64,000 nucleotides of DNA from an uncultured Maribacter sp. (GCF_947496775.1 NZ_CANMDU010000006.1:62001-126000), one strand, 5' to 3'. Counted from the stretch's first letter, positions 52,909-62,907 are shown. Notes: generated from the sequence alone by a model not told the origin. Numbers and translations: made by a program.

Positions 52909-54012
52909 ATGTTTAAAAAGTATAAAGTCCTTAAATGGGGGTTATTGTTTATAACAGCTATAATCATTTTGGTGGTTTCTTTTGGTTTTTGGTTTAAAGG
53001 TTTAATACCTCCCTCAAATACAAATGTTGTAAATACGCTTGTAAAAGATTTACCATATATATCAGAAAACAATATACCACATCGAGGAAAAATATTAGCG
53101 GTTGTAACAAGTACCAACACTATGGGGAATAGTGACAAAAGCACCGGTTATGAGTTAACCGAATTATCACGTGCATATTATACATTTGTTGCCAATGGTT
53201 TTGAAGTAGATGTTGCCAGTCCCCAAGGCGGTAAACCTCCAGTAGTTATTGATGATGAAGACATGGGGCCTTTTGACTATGCTTTCTTGAACGATTCCGT
53301 TGCTCAACATAAAACCAGTAATACTATTCCTATTAATGAGGTAGTAGCCGCAGATTATCAGGCCATTTTTTTTGCGGGTGGAAAAGGAGCGATGTTCGAT
53401 TTTCCTAATAATAAAGCAATACAAGCAATTATAAAAAATTATTATGAAACTAATAAGGTTATAGGAGCGGTTTGTCATGGACCTGCGGCACTAGTAAATG
53501 TAACCTTAGATAACGGTAGACCACTATTAGAAAACAGGAAAGTGAGTGGGTTTACAAATAAAGAGGAACTACTTTTAATAAAAGAAGCAAAATCTATATT
53601 TCCTTTTCTTTTACAAGATGAAATAATAAATAAAGGAGCTAACTTTAATGAGGGTCATATGTATCTGGAAAAAGTTAGTCACGATAAAAACTTAATAACT
53701 GGACAAAATCCCTGGTCAACATGGTTTTTGGCAGAGAGTATGATTAAGCAATTGGGGTATACTCCAAAATATAGGGTAATCACGGATGAAGAAAATGCTG
53801 TAACAGTTTTATCAACGTTCCATACAAATGGAAAGAAAAAGGCTAAGAAAATAATTGAGAAGTTAATAATAACGGAAAATAAACCTGTTAATATAACTTT
53901 GATAGCAAAACATAGTATCGTTGCCGCGATGAAAGGAGAATTGGGCAATTTTTTTGATTTACTTGAGTTGACTTCCTTTACAGAAAAATGCGAATCTAGA
54001 CAAAAAAAATAG
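52909..54012 (+). CDS. Membrane-anchored DJ-1/PfpI (Hsp31-like) protein
   Basis: A 367-residue protein with one N-terminal membrane span (about 10-27) and a DJ-1/PfpI domain at about 60-290. The nucleophile elbow is GAVCHGPAA (C189, with H190), and the acidic partner is probably E82 in GYELTELS. These are the usual catalytic features of Hsp31-like members, which act on glyoxal-damaged or misfolded proteins. The last 80 residues (from VITDEENAVTVLSTFHTNGK) are an added helical domain that I do not recognise. The domain probably faces the periplasm, given the short cytosolic N-terminus. The 7TM-AraC gene follows 22 bases downstream and may control it. Confidence 0.85.
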   Translation: MFKKYKVLKWGLLFITAIIILVVSFGFWFKGLIPPSNTNVVNTLVKDLPYISENNIPHRGKILAVVTSTNTMGNSDKSTGYELTELSRAYYTFVANGFEVDVASPQGGKPPVVIDDEDMGPFDYAFLNDSVAQHKTSNTIPINEVVAADYQAIFFAGGKGAMFDFPNNKAIQAIIKNYYETNKVIGAVCHGPAALVNVTLDNGRPLLENRKVSGFTNKEELLLIKEAKSIFPFLLQDEIINKGANFNEGHMYLEKVSHDKNLITGQNPWSTWFLAESMIKQLGYTPKYRVITDEENAVTVLSTFHTNGKKKAKKIIEKLIITENKPVNITLIAKHSIVAAMKGELGNFFDLLELTSFTEKCESRQKK

Positions 54013-54034
54013 CTAAATTTGAGAAAAACCGTTA

Positions 54035-55093
54035 GTGAAATTTCTAGACATACTTTTAGTAATTATTAGTGGAGCAGGACTTCTACATGGAATCGCGTTT
54101 GCCGTTTACCTTTGTCTTTTTAAAAAGAAAAAGGTCCTTACAAACTATTTATTGGCGCTAATTTTGATATTCATGGCTTTCCGAATAGGAAAGTCTGTAA
54201 TGCTAAATTTTGGTACTAATTTGAAGCCCATATTTATTTTCGCGGGATTGGCTTTTTTATTGCTTATTGGCCCACTGTTAAGGTGGTATGTTTTGGCAAT
54301 GACTAAACCTAGCTATAAGCTGAGTAAAAACTTTTTTCTTGAAATAATTCCCTTTTTGGTTGTTTTTATATTAAGTCTTTTTATTAGAGAAAAATGGTTT
54401 GACACTAAAAATGAAATAATTATTGTACTATTTGGTGGTGTTCTTATTGGTATTTATATACATTTTGCCTTTTATATTTTTATGTCTTGGAGAATATTGA
54501 AAAACATAAAAAAAGAATATAAAAATTCAGAGCAAACCAAATCGCAAAAAGTAATAATTTATTGGTTAGGTATTTTATTAATTGGCTTTGCGATTATCTG
54601 GGTGTCCTATTTTTTTAATATTATTGAAAATACTGTTCCCTATATTACTGGACCAATAATGTATGCAATTGCCGTATACTTTTTAAGTTTTAAAGCGTTT
54701 CAATTAAAAGTTACAGATATCGATGGAAATGCATTTGTTAAAAATGATGATTCAGCTGTATTTAGTAAAATGGTTAAGTTAATTGTTGAAAACAAGTTGT
54801 ACTTGGAGCCATACACATCGCTTTCTAGCGTAAGTAAATTGATTGGAAAAAGCACACAAAAAGTTTCGGAAATTATCAACCAATATGCAAAACAAAATTT
54901 TAATGACTTTATAAATTGCTATCGAGTTCAAGAAGCGAAAAAAATGTTATCAGATGAGGACAAAAAAAAATATACAATATCCTCTGTAGCATTTGACTCA
55001 GGGTTTAGTAGTTTGTCTTCGTTTAATAGTGCTTTTAAAAAATTTGAAGGACAAACACCTTCCTCATATAGAAAAAAAGTGTTTTTTGAATAA
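54035..55093 (+). CDS. 7TM-type AraC regulator
   Basis: A 352-residue membrane-linked regulator. About seven membrane spans (residues 5-25, 35-52, 62-80, 103-120, 130-152, 176-196 and 202-222) precede a cytosolic AraC DNA-binding domain (about 240-350: LSSVSKLIGKSTQKVSEIIN, VAFDSGFSSLSSFNSAFKKF, GQTPSSYRK). This type is common in Bacteroidota and senses an extracytoplasmic or membrane signal. The start is GTG (54035-54037), directly giving KFLDILLVI. It lies 22 bases after the DJ-1 gene and is likely co-transcribed with it; that gene is a plausible target. Confidence 0.9.
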   Translation: MKFLDILLVIISGAGLLHGIAFAVYLCLFKKKKVLTNYLLALILIFMAFRIGKSVMLNFGTNLKPIFIFAGLAFLLLIGPLLRWYVLAMTKPSYKLSKNFFLEIIPFLVVFILSLFIREKWFDTKNEIIIVLFGGVLIGIYIHFAFYIFMSWRILKNIKKEYKNSEQTKSQKVIIYWLGILLIGFAIIWVSYFFNIIENTVPYITGPIMYAIAVYFLSFKAFQLKVTDIDGNAFVKNDDSAVFSKMVKLIVENKLYLEPYTSLSSVSKLIGKSTQKVSEIINQYAKQNFNDFINCYRVQEAKKMLSDEDKKKYTISSVAFDSGFSSLSSFNSAFKKFEGQTPSSYRKKVFFE

Positions 55094-55231
55094 CGTATCA
55101 ATAATTATAAAAGAAATAAAACTTGTATATTTATATTTAGAGTTATTTAACTTTTCAGTCCACAATATTTTTTAGCTTTAACAACTCAAACTTTCAAGGG
55201 TAATTCTCCTTGAGATGCGAGAAGTTAATAA

Positions 55232-55738
55232 ATGAAACCAGCTAGCACTAAGAAAAAAGTATTCTCAGCATTATTTGATAAGCACTATCGAAGACTCTTT
55301 AACTACGCTTTTAAAGTAGTCAACGATAAAGATATTGCCAGCGGCCTTGTGCAAGAAACATTTATAAAGCTTTGGGAAACTATTGAAAACATCAAAAATG
55401 ATGAACGAGCAATAGAAGCTTACCTAATTACGGTGTTGAAAAACAAGATTATTGATAATCATAGAAAAAATAAGACTCAAGAAAAACACTACGATTTATA
55501 TAAACAAAATACAGAGTTTTCGGTTGATATAGACAACAAATGGGAACTGGAGAAAAAAATAGATGGGATTTATAATGCACTGCATCCTAAAACTTCAGAA
55601 ATATTCAAATTATCTAGAACAAAAGGGCTGACTTATCCAGAAATTGCAGCCTTAAAAAATATTTCTGTTAAAACTGTAGAAGCTCATATTTCTAAGGCTC
55701 TTCAAGCATTTAAAAAAGGATTAAAAGACTATTTGTAA
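55232..55738 (+). CDS. ECF sigma factor (FecI-type)
   Basis: A 168-residue extracytoplasmic-function sigma factor. Region 2 covers about 10-80 (FDKHYRRLFNYAFKVVNDKD, LVQETFIKLWETIENIK). Region 4 covers about 110-165 (IYNALHPKTSEIFKLSRTKG, LTYPEIAALKNISVKTVEAH). It is directly followed by the FecR-type anti-sigma gene and the receptor with an STN domain, so it is the output of a FecI-FecR-FecA cell-surface signalling system. It should activate the downstream receptor and partner genes. Confidence 0.93.
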   Translation: MKPASTKKKVFSALFDKHYRRLFNYAFKVVNDKDIASGLVQETFIKLWETIENIKNDERAIEAYLITVLKNKIIDNHRKNKTQEKHYDLYKQNTEFSVDIDNKWELEKKIDGIYNALHPKTSEIFKLSRTKGLTYPEIAALKNISVKTVEAHISKALQAFKKGLKDYL

Positions 55739-55791
55739 AATAAAAATAGGGTGTTACTGGTTGACAAACGTCTTTTAGTAAATACCTAATT

Positions 55792-56766
55792 ATGAAAGAC
55801 AACATAGTTGAAGATGCTGAAATTTGGGCCTATGTTTCCAAAACCGCAGATAAACCCACTCTAAATAAAATTGAGACTTGGAAAAACGCATCTGATTTTA
55901 ATGAGCAACGTTTCAATGCCATTGCTAAACTTTACCAGACAACAGCAGAAAATCCATATACAGAAAGTATAAATGTAGAAGATGAAAAAGCTAAATTCTT
56001 TGAGACAGTAGCTCCAGCGGTTAAGAAAAATAACAGATTACAAAAGTATTTTAAATACGCAGCAGTGGTCGTGTTGTTCATTTCAATTGCAGGTATTGCT
56101 TACCAAAGTTTCTCAAATAACACTGTAGCCATAGCCACAAATTTTGGAGAAGAAAAGAAAGTTGAGCTTACAGATGGTTCAACGGTTTGGTTAAATTCAG
56201 GAAGTAGTATTTCATATAAAAAAGATGTACCCAGAACCATCCAATTAAATGGAGAAGCCTTTTTTGAAGTAGCCAAAGACAAGGAGCATCCGTTTACTGT
56301 AGAAACACCAGGCCATGTAATTGTAAAAGCTTTGGGCACCAGCTTTAACGTAAAAGCTTATCCAGAAAACAACTATTTAGAAACTACCCTTTTAACAGGT
56401 AAGGTAGAGGTGACTTCAGAAAATTATTTTGATGAGAAAATCATCATGATACCCAATGACAATATTAAAATTCTAAAAGCAGATGGCATCCCCGTAAAAT
56501 CTACCATTCAGAATAAGAAAACTGTGTTGCTATGGAGAGAAAACAAAATCAGATTTGAAAACATGGCATTTAGAGATATTGCTAATGACCTTAATAATCA
56601 GTTGAATATTAAACTAGTATTTAAGAATACAACTATTTCCGAGTCTAGATTTACAGCTGTTTTTGATAAATCAACCCCAGCAGAAGACATTTTAGAGGTG
56701 TTACAAGACACCAAAAACTTTACGTATAAACTAAATCCAGAAACAAATGAGTGGATGATTAAATAA
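55792..56766 (+). CDS. FecR-type anti-sigma factor
   Basis: A 324-residue membrane anti-sigma factor. The cytosolic N-terminus (1-80) ends in a single membrane span (about 84-104, YFKYAAVVVLFISIAGIAYQ). The periplasmic FecR domain runs about 110-205 (VELTDGSTVWLNSGSSISYK, VKALGTSFNVKAYPE), and a C-terminal DUF4974-like part runs about 250-322 (IRFENMAFRDIANDLNNQL). It relays the receptor signal to the ECF sigma factor encoded 53 bases upstream. A 9-bp hairpin (56771-56796) follows its stop, perhaps to set a lower level of FecR than of the receptor. Confidence 0.93.
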   Translation: MKDNIVEDAEIWAYVSKTADKPTLNKIETWKNASDFNEQRFNAIAKLYQTTAENPYTESINVEDEKAKFFETVAPAVKKNNRLQKYFKYAAVVVLFISIAGIAYQSFSNNTVAIATNFGEEKKVELTDGSTVWLNSGSSISYKKDVPRTIQLNGEAFFEVAKDKEHPFTVETPGHVIVKALGTSFNVKAYPENNYLETTLLTGKVEVTSENYFDEKIIMIPNDNIKILKADGIPVKSTIQNKKTVLLWRENKIRFENMAFRDIANDLNNQLNIKLVFKNTTISESRFTAVFDKSTPAEDILEVLQDTKNFTYKLNPETNEWMIK

Positions 56767-56770
56767 AAAA

Positions 56771-56796
56771 AGTGGGAAAATTGCAGCTTTCCCACT
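56771..56796 (+). terminator. Intercistronic hairpin between fecR-like and receptor genes
   Basis: AGTGGGAAA (56771-56779) and TTTCCCACT (56788-56796) form a perfect 9-bp stem with an 8-base loop, 4 bases after the stop. There is no T tract, so an attenuating or processing role is more likely than full termination. Confidence 0.6.
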
Positions 56797-56854
56797 ATAA
56801 CTGTCAACAAAACCAATCGCCTAAGATTAGTATTAATTAACAACATTCAAATTT

Positions 56855-59575
56855 ATGAAAATAAAAACAGCTGTTTCATTAAAACGAAAACGCGTTTCAA
56901 AAAGAACTATTTTTTTAATGAAATTATCACTAACCATATATCTGGTAGGCTGCTTTCAACTGATGGCAGTTTCCAGTTTTTCTCAAAATAAAATTAGCCT
57001 CAAATTAGAGGATGCTTCGCTACAATCTATTCTTAATCAGATAGAAAATCAAACAGATTATAGCTTTGTATATAATAATGATGAAGTAAATGTTGAACAG
57101 AAATTCAGTATAAATGTACTTGAAAAAGATATTGCATCTACCATGAATACGTTATTTCAGAATACAGATATAAAGTATAGATTTCGAAAAAACTTGGTGG
57201 TGCTTTCCAATCAAAAAACACAAAAAGAAACCTATACCATAAGTGGAATTATTACAGATGCCGAAACAGGCGAAACCCTACTAGGAGCCAATGTTGTAGT
57301 AGTTGATAAAAGTATTGGTGCTACCACTAACGAATATGGTTTTTATTCCCTAACTCTTCCGGAAGGAACACACACACTTCAAATATCTTATTTAGGATAC
57401 GCTTCTTTAGAGGAAACTATAGGTTTAAATGCGAATATTAAAAAGAATTTTGAACTACAACCATCATCTGATACACTGGACGAGGTAATAGTGACTTCAG
57501 AAAACAAAAATAAAAGCCAAGTACGCAAAGTATTAACAGGCGTCAATAATTTAAGCGCAGCAGAAATTAAAAAATTACCTGCCTTTTTTGGTGAGCCAGA
57601 TATTACAAGAGCAATATTAACGCAACCTGGGGTTTCCTCGGTGGGTGAAGGTACTGCTGGATTTAATATTAGAGGAGGGAATATAGACCAAAATCTAGTG
57701 CTTTTAGATGAAGCGCCTATGTATATTTCTTCACATTTGTGGGGGCTTTTTTCGGTAGTTAATGCTGATGCTATAAAAGGGATGACGCTTTATAAAGGGG
57801 GCATACCAGCCAGATATGGAGGTAGAGCATCATCGGTTCTAGATATTCGCCAAAAAGAAGGAAATACCAAAGCGTTTAAAGGCGAAGGAGGTTTGGGGAC
57901 ACTATTCTCAAGAATTACTTTAGAAGGCCCTATAGTAAAAGAAAAACTAAATTTTCTGATGTCGGGGCGCCGGTCGTATTTCGACATATTTTTCCCGTTG
58001 ATAGGAGGTGAATTAGAAAATACAAAATTGTCTTTTTATGATTTGAATACCAAGTTAACATGGAACATAAATGACAATAACAAACTATATGTTTCGGGTT
58101 ATTTTGGAGCAGATGTCATGAAGCTTGAAGAGAGTACTGAGGAAGAAGCAGAAAACTCTGATGGTGCAAGTGGTTCCATTGATTTTAGATGGAAAAGTTC
58201 CACTGCTACCGTTCGATGGAATCATATTTTTAATCACAAATTGTTCATGAACTTGTCAGGTATTTATAGCAATTACACCTATAAATTTATTTCAAAAAAT
58301 GATAACGGAGGTATTATACCTAGTGGGCAAACCTTTGAGTGGGGCTCTGGAGTACAAAACTGGATTGTTAAACCAGATTTCACCTATTATGCTAATCCAA
58401 ATACAACCATGCGATTTGGAGTGAATGGAACGCTTTACCAATTTAATCCTGCCGAATTATCAAACGTGGGAGATAATTTTACTCCTGAAGATTTAGACAA
58501 AGACAAGGGACTTGAAATTGCACCTTACTACGAAATAGAAAAAACATGGGATAAGTTTACTATGAATTTAGGGCTTCGCTATTCATGGTTCGGTAATATA
58601 GGTCCAAATTCAGTTGCTACATATCATCCAGATTTTCCGTCAACAGTCAATACCATTACAGATATTAAAACGTATAAAAAAGGAGAGCTGATTAAAAGGT
58701 ATTCGGGCTTTGAACCACGGGTATCTTTAAAATATGATATAAATGATAGGAAGGCCCTAAAACTAGGCTATAACAGAAACTATCAGTATATACACTTAAT
58801 GTCTAACACCGCAGCAGCGTTACCATTTGATATTTGGAAGCCATCTGGAGTTCATATAAAACCATTGGAAGTGAATCAGATTTCAGGAGGCTATGCTTAT
58901 GATACAGAAGATACTACTTATAATTTTTCAGTTGAAGGCTATTACAAAACCTTCACCAATTTTGTGGAGTATAAAGAAGGCGCCGATTTATTTATAAACG
59001 AAAATTTAGAAACACAGTTATTACCTGCTGACGGATATGCTTACGGTTTAGAACTTGCAGCCTATAAAAACAAAGGAAGACTTACGGGTAATTTTAATTA
59101 CACCTATTCTGTTTCCAAACGAAAAACAACTAGTAAATTCAAGGAAGAGAATATAAACAACGGAGCCTATTATCCTTCTAATTACGATAGACCACATTTG
59201 CTGAATCTCACTGCGAATTACGATTTAAAAGAAAAATGGAATGTAGGTCTGTTCTTTACATATCAAACTGGTAGACCCACTACGGTGCCTACAGGGCGAT
59301 TGTCTTTTGATGGAAATCCGTATTTAACTTATTCTAATAGAAATGCATACCGAATTCCTGATACACATAGACTAGATATTTCATTCACCTATACTCCGGA
59401 AGGCAACCCAGATACACGATGGCAAAGTAGTTGGAATTTTGGTTTGTATAATGTTTACGGAAGCCCCAATGCCTTTTCGGTATTTTCGACGTTTCATGGA
59501 GACCAACTGAAAACCTTTCAATTTTCAGTATTTGGAGCTCCAATCCCTTTTATAACCTACAACTTTAAATTTTAG
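56855..59575 (+). CDS. TonB-dependent receptor with STN and carboxypeptidase-like domains
   Basis: A 906-residue outer-membrane receptor. A signal peptide (cleavage near SSFSQ, residue 44) precedes the STN signalling domain (about 48-120, SLKLEDASLQSILNQIENQT). Next are a carboxypeptidase-regulatory-like domain (about 127-212, ISGIITDAETGETLLGANVV), a plug (about 215-335, ITRAILTQPGVSSVGEGTAG, FNIRGGNIDQNLVLLD) and the barrel ending in ITYNFKF. It imports a bulky ligand, perhaps an iron chelate, using TonB. The STN domain, ECF sigma and FecR genes upstream show that import is coupled to signalling. The DUF4249 lipoprotein gene follows 6 bases downstream and is a standard partner. Confidence 0.95.
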   Translation: MKIKTAVSLKRKRVSKRTIFLMKLSLTIYLVGCFQLMAVSSFSQNKISLKLEDASLQSILNQIENQTDYSFVYNNDEVNVEQKFSINVLEKDIASTMNTLFQNTDIKYRFRKNLVVLSNQKTQKETYTISGIITDAETGETLLGANVVVVDKSIGATTNEYGFYSLTLPEGTHTLQISYLGYASLEETIGLNANIKKNFELQPSSDTLDEVIVTSENKNKSQVRKVLTGVNNLSAAEIKKLPAFFGEPDITRAILTQPGVSSVGEGTAGFNIRGGNIDQNLVLLDEAPMYISSHLWGLFSVVNADAIKGMTLYKGGIPARYGGRASSVLDIRQKEGNTKAFKGEGGLGTLFSRITLEGPIVKEKLNFLMSGRRSYFDIFFPLIGGELENTKLSFYDLNTKLTWNINDNNKLYVSGYFGADVMKLEESTEEEAENSDGASGSIDFRWKSSTATVRWNHIFNHKLFMNLSGIYSNYTYKFISKNDNGGIIPSGQTFEWGSGVQNWIVKPDFTYYANPNTTMRFGVNGTLYQFNPAELSNVGDNFTPEDLDKDKGLEIAPYYEIEKTWDKFTMNLGLRYSWFGNIGPNSVATYHPDFPSTVNTITDIKTYKKGELIKRYSGFEPRVSLKYDINDRKALKLGYNRNYQYIHLMSNTAAALPFDIWKPSGVHIKPLEVNQISGGYAYDTEDTTYNFSVEGYYKTFTNFVEYKEGADLFINENLETQLLPADGYAYGLELAAYKNKGRLTGNFNYTYSVSKRKTTSKFKEENINNGAYYPSNYDRPHLLNLTANYDLKEKWNVGLFFTYQTGRPTTVPTGRLSFDGNPYLTYSNRNAYRIPDTHRLDISFTYTPEGNPDTRWQSSWNFGLYNVYGSPNAFSVFSTFHGDQLKTFQFSVFGAPIPFITYNFKF

Positions 59576-59581
59576 TTTAAG

Positions 59582-60418
59582 ATGAAATCAATTAAAAATA
59601 TATCAATAATCATACTTCTCATAACTTTTGTGAGTTGTGTAAAAGAGGTGCCTAATGCTTCTAATTACGAACCTCAAGTATTTATTTCAGGGTTTCTTTT
59701 AGATGGGAGCAATTATGTGAATGTAAGAATACAAAGAACGGTTCCTGTAGATGTAACATCTTCAGAATACATACCCAATGCGCAAATAGCAATCTATACT
59801 AAAAATTCAAATGGAGAAAACACTTTACTGACTGATGATTTTAATTACTTCAACAGAACATACCGAAGTAACAATATGGTAGTTGCTACCGTTGGGAATA
59901 CCTATTGGATGGAAATAGAATTAGAAGATGGAACAACCTATACATCTGATGAAGAAATTTTAAAAGAAGAAATCATCATAAAAGATGTAGAAATAACGAA
60001 CGATTATAACCGCGTTATATTTTCAGATCCGGTAGATGACACCAATTTTTATTTAATCAATTATCGTTTTTATAAAAATGGAAGATTGGCTTTAGAAGTT
60101 AATAATCTCACCAATGATGTGCTCTTTAATGGAAACGACAATGCCACTTTTGATTCTACCGAATTTTTTATTGATAACCCAAATGAAGTGCGTGTCACTA
60201 TTGCCAATTTAAACTTCAATACGTATCAGTTTTATTTTAATCAGTTTGAACAGTTAGAAAGTCAAATAACAAATTCAGGAAGCGAAGATGACCCTAGCCA
60301 ATTATTCTGGCCGCCGCCAGCTAATTTAACAGGAAATATTATTAATACTTCAGATAACAGCAGAGCACTTGGTTTTTTTGGGATACAGAGTTCAAGTGAG
60401 TTTATTAAGAGTTTTTAA
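59582..60418 (+). CDS. DUF4249 lipoprotein, receptor partner
   Basis: A 278-residue lipoprotein (IILLITFVSCVKE, lipid cysteine 19) of the DUF4249 family. Landmarks are PQVFISGFLLDGSNYVNVRI near the N-terminus, YWMEIELEDGTTYTSDEE in the middle and NIINTSDNSRALGFFGIQS at the end. These proteins are found next to STN-type TonB receptors and are thought to act as surface lids or binding partners, as SusD does for SusC, though they are not SusD homologues. It is 6 bases after the receptor gene, so in the same operon. Confidence 0.9.
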   Translation: MKSIKNISIIILLITFVSCVKEVPNASNYEPQVFISGFLLDGSNYVNVRIQRTVPVDVTSSEYIPNAQIAIYTKNSNGENTLLTDDFNYFNRTYRSNNMVVATVGNTYWMEIELEDGTTYTSDEEILKEEIIIKDVEITNDYNRVIFSDPVDDTNFYLINYRFYKNGRLALEVNNLTNDVLFNGNDNATFDSTEFFIDNPNEVRVTIANLNFNTYQFYFNQFEQLESQITNSGSEDDPSQLFWPPPANLTGNIINTSDNSRALGFFGIQSSSEFIKSF

Positions 60419-60574
60419 GGTGTAGGGATGAAAGCTATAGGTATTAAAACGAATAACTTTTGTTTTTATGTAACTAGCAAATAATCAAATAATTACAAAA
60501 GTAATAATGACTTGTTTGTAACAAAATTATCATTTAAACCGTCGTAATAATATCAATCAAAAAATAAGATCAAC

Positions 60575-61273
60575 ATGTATTCAAACAAAAAACTAGGAAG
60601 ATTAGCAGGTTTAATTTTTTTAATTCTAGCCATCACAGGAATTTTTGCAGAATTTTTTGTGAGACAAAAATTATATGTGCCAGGAGACTTGGCAGCAACG
60701 TATACAAATATCACAGAAAACCAATGGCTGTTTCGTTTGGGTTTTGTGAGTGACTTATTAATGTCTACTTCTTTTTTCTTTTATGTATTCGTTATGTATA
60801 CTGTATTTAAAAAGATCAATAAGAATTTATCTTTACTAATGTTGCTTTTAACAGTTATATCTGTGGCTATGTTTTGTCAAAATGCTTTGAATCAATTTGC
60901 TGGTTTAAAATTACTTACCACAGATTATTATGTGGGAGCTTTAAATTACGAGCAATTACAAAGTTTGTCAACGTTCTTTACAAATATTCACATGGACGGT
61001 TATTTGGTAAATCAAATATTTTATGGCTTATATATGTTTCCATTAGGGTATATGATTTTTAAATCAGGATTGGCACCAAAAGTAATTGGAGTTTTCTTAA
61101 TGTTGGGGGCTATTGTAGATATTATAGATTTTATTGTGTATTTCTTATATCCAAATATTAATTCTGTGTTTTTACAAAATATTACAATTCCAGCAGATAT
61201 AGGGGAAATATCCCTTTGTTTATGGCTGCTATTTATGGGATTGAAAAATTATGATGCTATTGAGAATGTATGA
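60575..61273 (+). CDS. DUF4386 membrane protein
   Basis: A 232-residue membrane protein with six predicted spans (about 10-28, 52-76, 82-103, 140-160, 165-188 and 200-225). The pattern KKLGRLAGLIFLILAITGIF at the start, LKLLTTDYYVGALN in the middle and LAPKVIGVFLMLGAIVDI near the end fits the DUF4386 family. Its function is unknown. The preceding 156 bases hold no clear promoter box, but the spacing suggests a transcript separate from the receptor operon. A 13-bp terminator follows at 61326-61359. Confidence 0.88.
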   Translation: MYSNKKLGRLAGLIFLILAITGIFAEFFVRQKLYVPGDLAATYTNITENQWLFRLGFVSDLLMSTSFFFYVFVMYTVFKKINKNLSLLMLLLTVISVAMFCQNALNQFAGLKLLTTDYYVGALNYEQLQSLSTFFTNIHMDGYLVNQIFYGLYMFPLGYMIFKSGLAPKVIGVFLMLGAIVDIIDFIVYFLYPNINSVFLQNITIPADIGEISLCLWLLFMGLKNYDAIENV

Positions 61274-61325
61274 TTCGCATCAATTCTTTTAGTTAAACAT
61301 AATATTCAGGGAATATTATATGATT

Positions 61326-61359
61326 TATAGAAGCCTCTCCAATTAAAGAGGCTTCTATA
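61326..61359. terminator. 13-bp bidirectional hairpin
   Basis: TATAGAAGCCTCT (61326-61338) and AGAGGCTTCTATA (61347-61359) pair perfectly over an 8-base loop, 53 bases after the DUF4386 stop. Confidence 0.75.
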
Positions 61360-61528
61360 TTGTGGATAATGCAAATGCTATTTAAGCAATATCAATTTAA
61401 GTATTTATCGTTTAAAAATAAATGGTGATAGACCATAAATTTATGATGAAAAGCTATAATGGAGATATTATTGTTAGAGCAAAATAGGTTTTACTAAAAG
61501 AAAACTTTATTAGGTAAACAATATTTAT

Positions 61529-61563
61529 AAAAAAGGGTTAGAAATAAAATCTAACCCTTTTTT
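61529..61563 (-). terminator. Rho-independent terminator of the ABC permease operon
   Basis: AAAAAAGGGTTAGA (61529-61542) and TCTAACCCTTTTTT (61550-61563) form a 14-bp stem with a 7-base loop. It ends 3 bases before the minus-strand permease stop at 61567 and reads as a T tract in the minus direction. Confidence 0.88.
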
Positions 61564-61566
61564 GTT

Positions 61567-62907
61567 TTACAACTTTCTAAGATTAAACAATCCAAAAAAA
61601 GTAATTACAATTGTGATAAAAAATGTTGGAAGCATCAGATAAATCCAACTAAAATTGTACTCTGCTATATAAAATTTAGTATCGTGTTTTTCCCAGTTTA
61701 CCGAATTTGCAGGTTTCCTATCAAAAATTCGTGGATAAAAATCGAGCCGTAACTGTTCATGAAATTGCGTAAGGGCTTTCAAGAAGCTTAAGTGGCTCAC
61801 CATATCAGTACCAGCTAAATTATTGAAACTTAATTGAGCATGCATTGTTGGTACAAACAGGGCAACTTTTTCGCTTATAGTATTTCGAAGTATTATTTTT
61901 TCCATCATTTCAGCACTGGTTTCCTTAGCTGCTAAATCTCCCATGTGTTGCATTCCATAATACCAAATCCAACTGAACCTATCTTCTGGAACAGGATAAT
62001 TATTAAATTGAGGATATGCTTCATAAAAACCTGTCATGGTAGCATTTTTTTCTAAATCCCATTTTTCATGATAACCGTCTCGCTGTTCCACCATTGCATC
62101 TAAAGCTTCAGGTACTTGGTATTTATTAATTACGTAATTGTTCACCACTGCAGGAAACAAGATGGTAAGTACTACCCAAATTGAAATTAAAGCTAGAGCG
62201 TTAAAACTTGAGTTTTTCAATAAAGAAACTGTAAATAGACATAACGCACTCCAAAACAAAAGGTATAAAAGGCTGTGAAAAAATATAGCCCAAAAATTTT
62301 GGTTCATAGGTATTTGCAAAATACCAGACGCTAAAAACATAAGAAAAACAAAAATGGCAAAAACAAAAAGAATTCTAACTATTAATTTATTAAATAAAAA
62401 TTTGCCTTTTTTAGAGGTTTGTGCTGCCAAAATTCGCCAGGTACCCAGTTCCTTTTCTTCAGAGTATAGGTTAAAGGTCATTGCAATTAATACTAATGGA
62501 AATAAGTAAATAATAACAAACCCTAAATCTAGGTTTCCAGACATTAACAATGACGGATTTTCAAAATCAGTATCATATTTCTGTCCTTCTAATCCACGAA
62601 TAGTTACCGCTTGTAATAAAGGATTCACATCACTTTGACCAATAGAAATTGCGCTAATATTGGCTGGTTTTTTCACCAGCGTGAACTTAAGATAATACAA
62701 TAATAACCCTATATCCTTATCGTTATATTTCAATATTCGCTTAACACTTTCTTTCTGAAACTCTTGAGCAGCGACAATAGTTTTTTCTTGCTTTACCAAA
62801 TATTGTTTTCCAATTAAAATACTAACAGTACCTACAGTTATTAGTAACACAAGACTTACCAAAAATATCTTCGTTCTAAAAAAAGATTTAAATAACAATT
62901 TATACAT
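61567..62907 (-). CDS. ABC-2-type permease (DUF3526 family), second copy
   Basis: A 446-residue membrane subunit of an ABC exporter. One N-terminal span (about 14-34) is followed by a large extracytoplasmic part, then five spans (about 128-150, 175-197, 210-230, 235-255 and 420-440). LGTWRILAAQTSKKGKFLFN is the cytosolic coupling-helix region of ABC-2 permeases, and the DUF3526 signature NARDGYHEKWDLEK-like segment lies near 270-285 (MVEQRDGYHEKWDLEKN). It adjoins a second homologous permease with no gap, so the pair likely form a heterodimer with an ATPase beyond the window. The substrate is unknown. Confidence 0.87.
   Translation of the reverse strand: MYKLLFKSFFRTKIFLVSLVLLITVGTVSILIGKQYLVKQEKTIVAAQEFQKESVKRILKYNDKDIGLLLYYLKFTLVKKPANISAISIGQSDVNPLLQAVTIRGLEGQKYDTDFENPSLLMSGNLDLGFVIIYLFPLVLIAMTFNLYSEEKELGTWRILAAQTSKKGKFLFNKLIVRILFVFAIFVFLMFLASGILQIPMNQNFWAIFFHSLLYLLFWSALCLFTVSLLKNSSFNALALISIWVVLTILFPAVVNNYVINKYQVPEALDAMVEQRDGYHEKWDLEKNATMTGFYEAYPQFNNYPVPEDRFSWIWYYGMQHMGDLAAKETSAEMMEKIILRNTISEKVALFVPTMHAQLSFNNLAGTDMVSHLSFLKALTQFHEQLRLDFYPRIFDRKPANSVNWEKHDTKFYIAEYNFSWIYLMLPTFFITIVITFFGLFNLRKL

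Noticed and set aside
59582-60418. SusD homologue
   Set aside because: The sequence fits DUF4249, a beta-rich lipoprotein, and lacks the helical TPR-like pattern of SusD.
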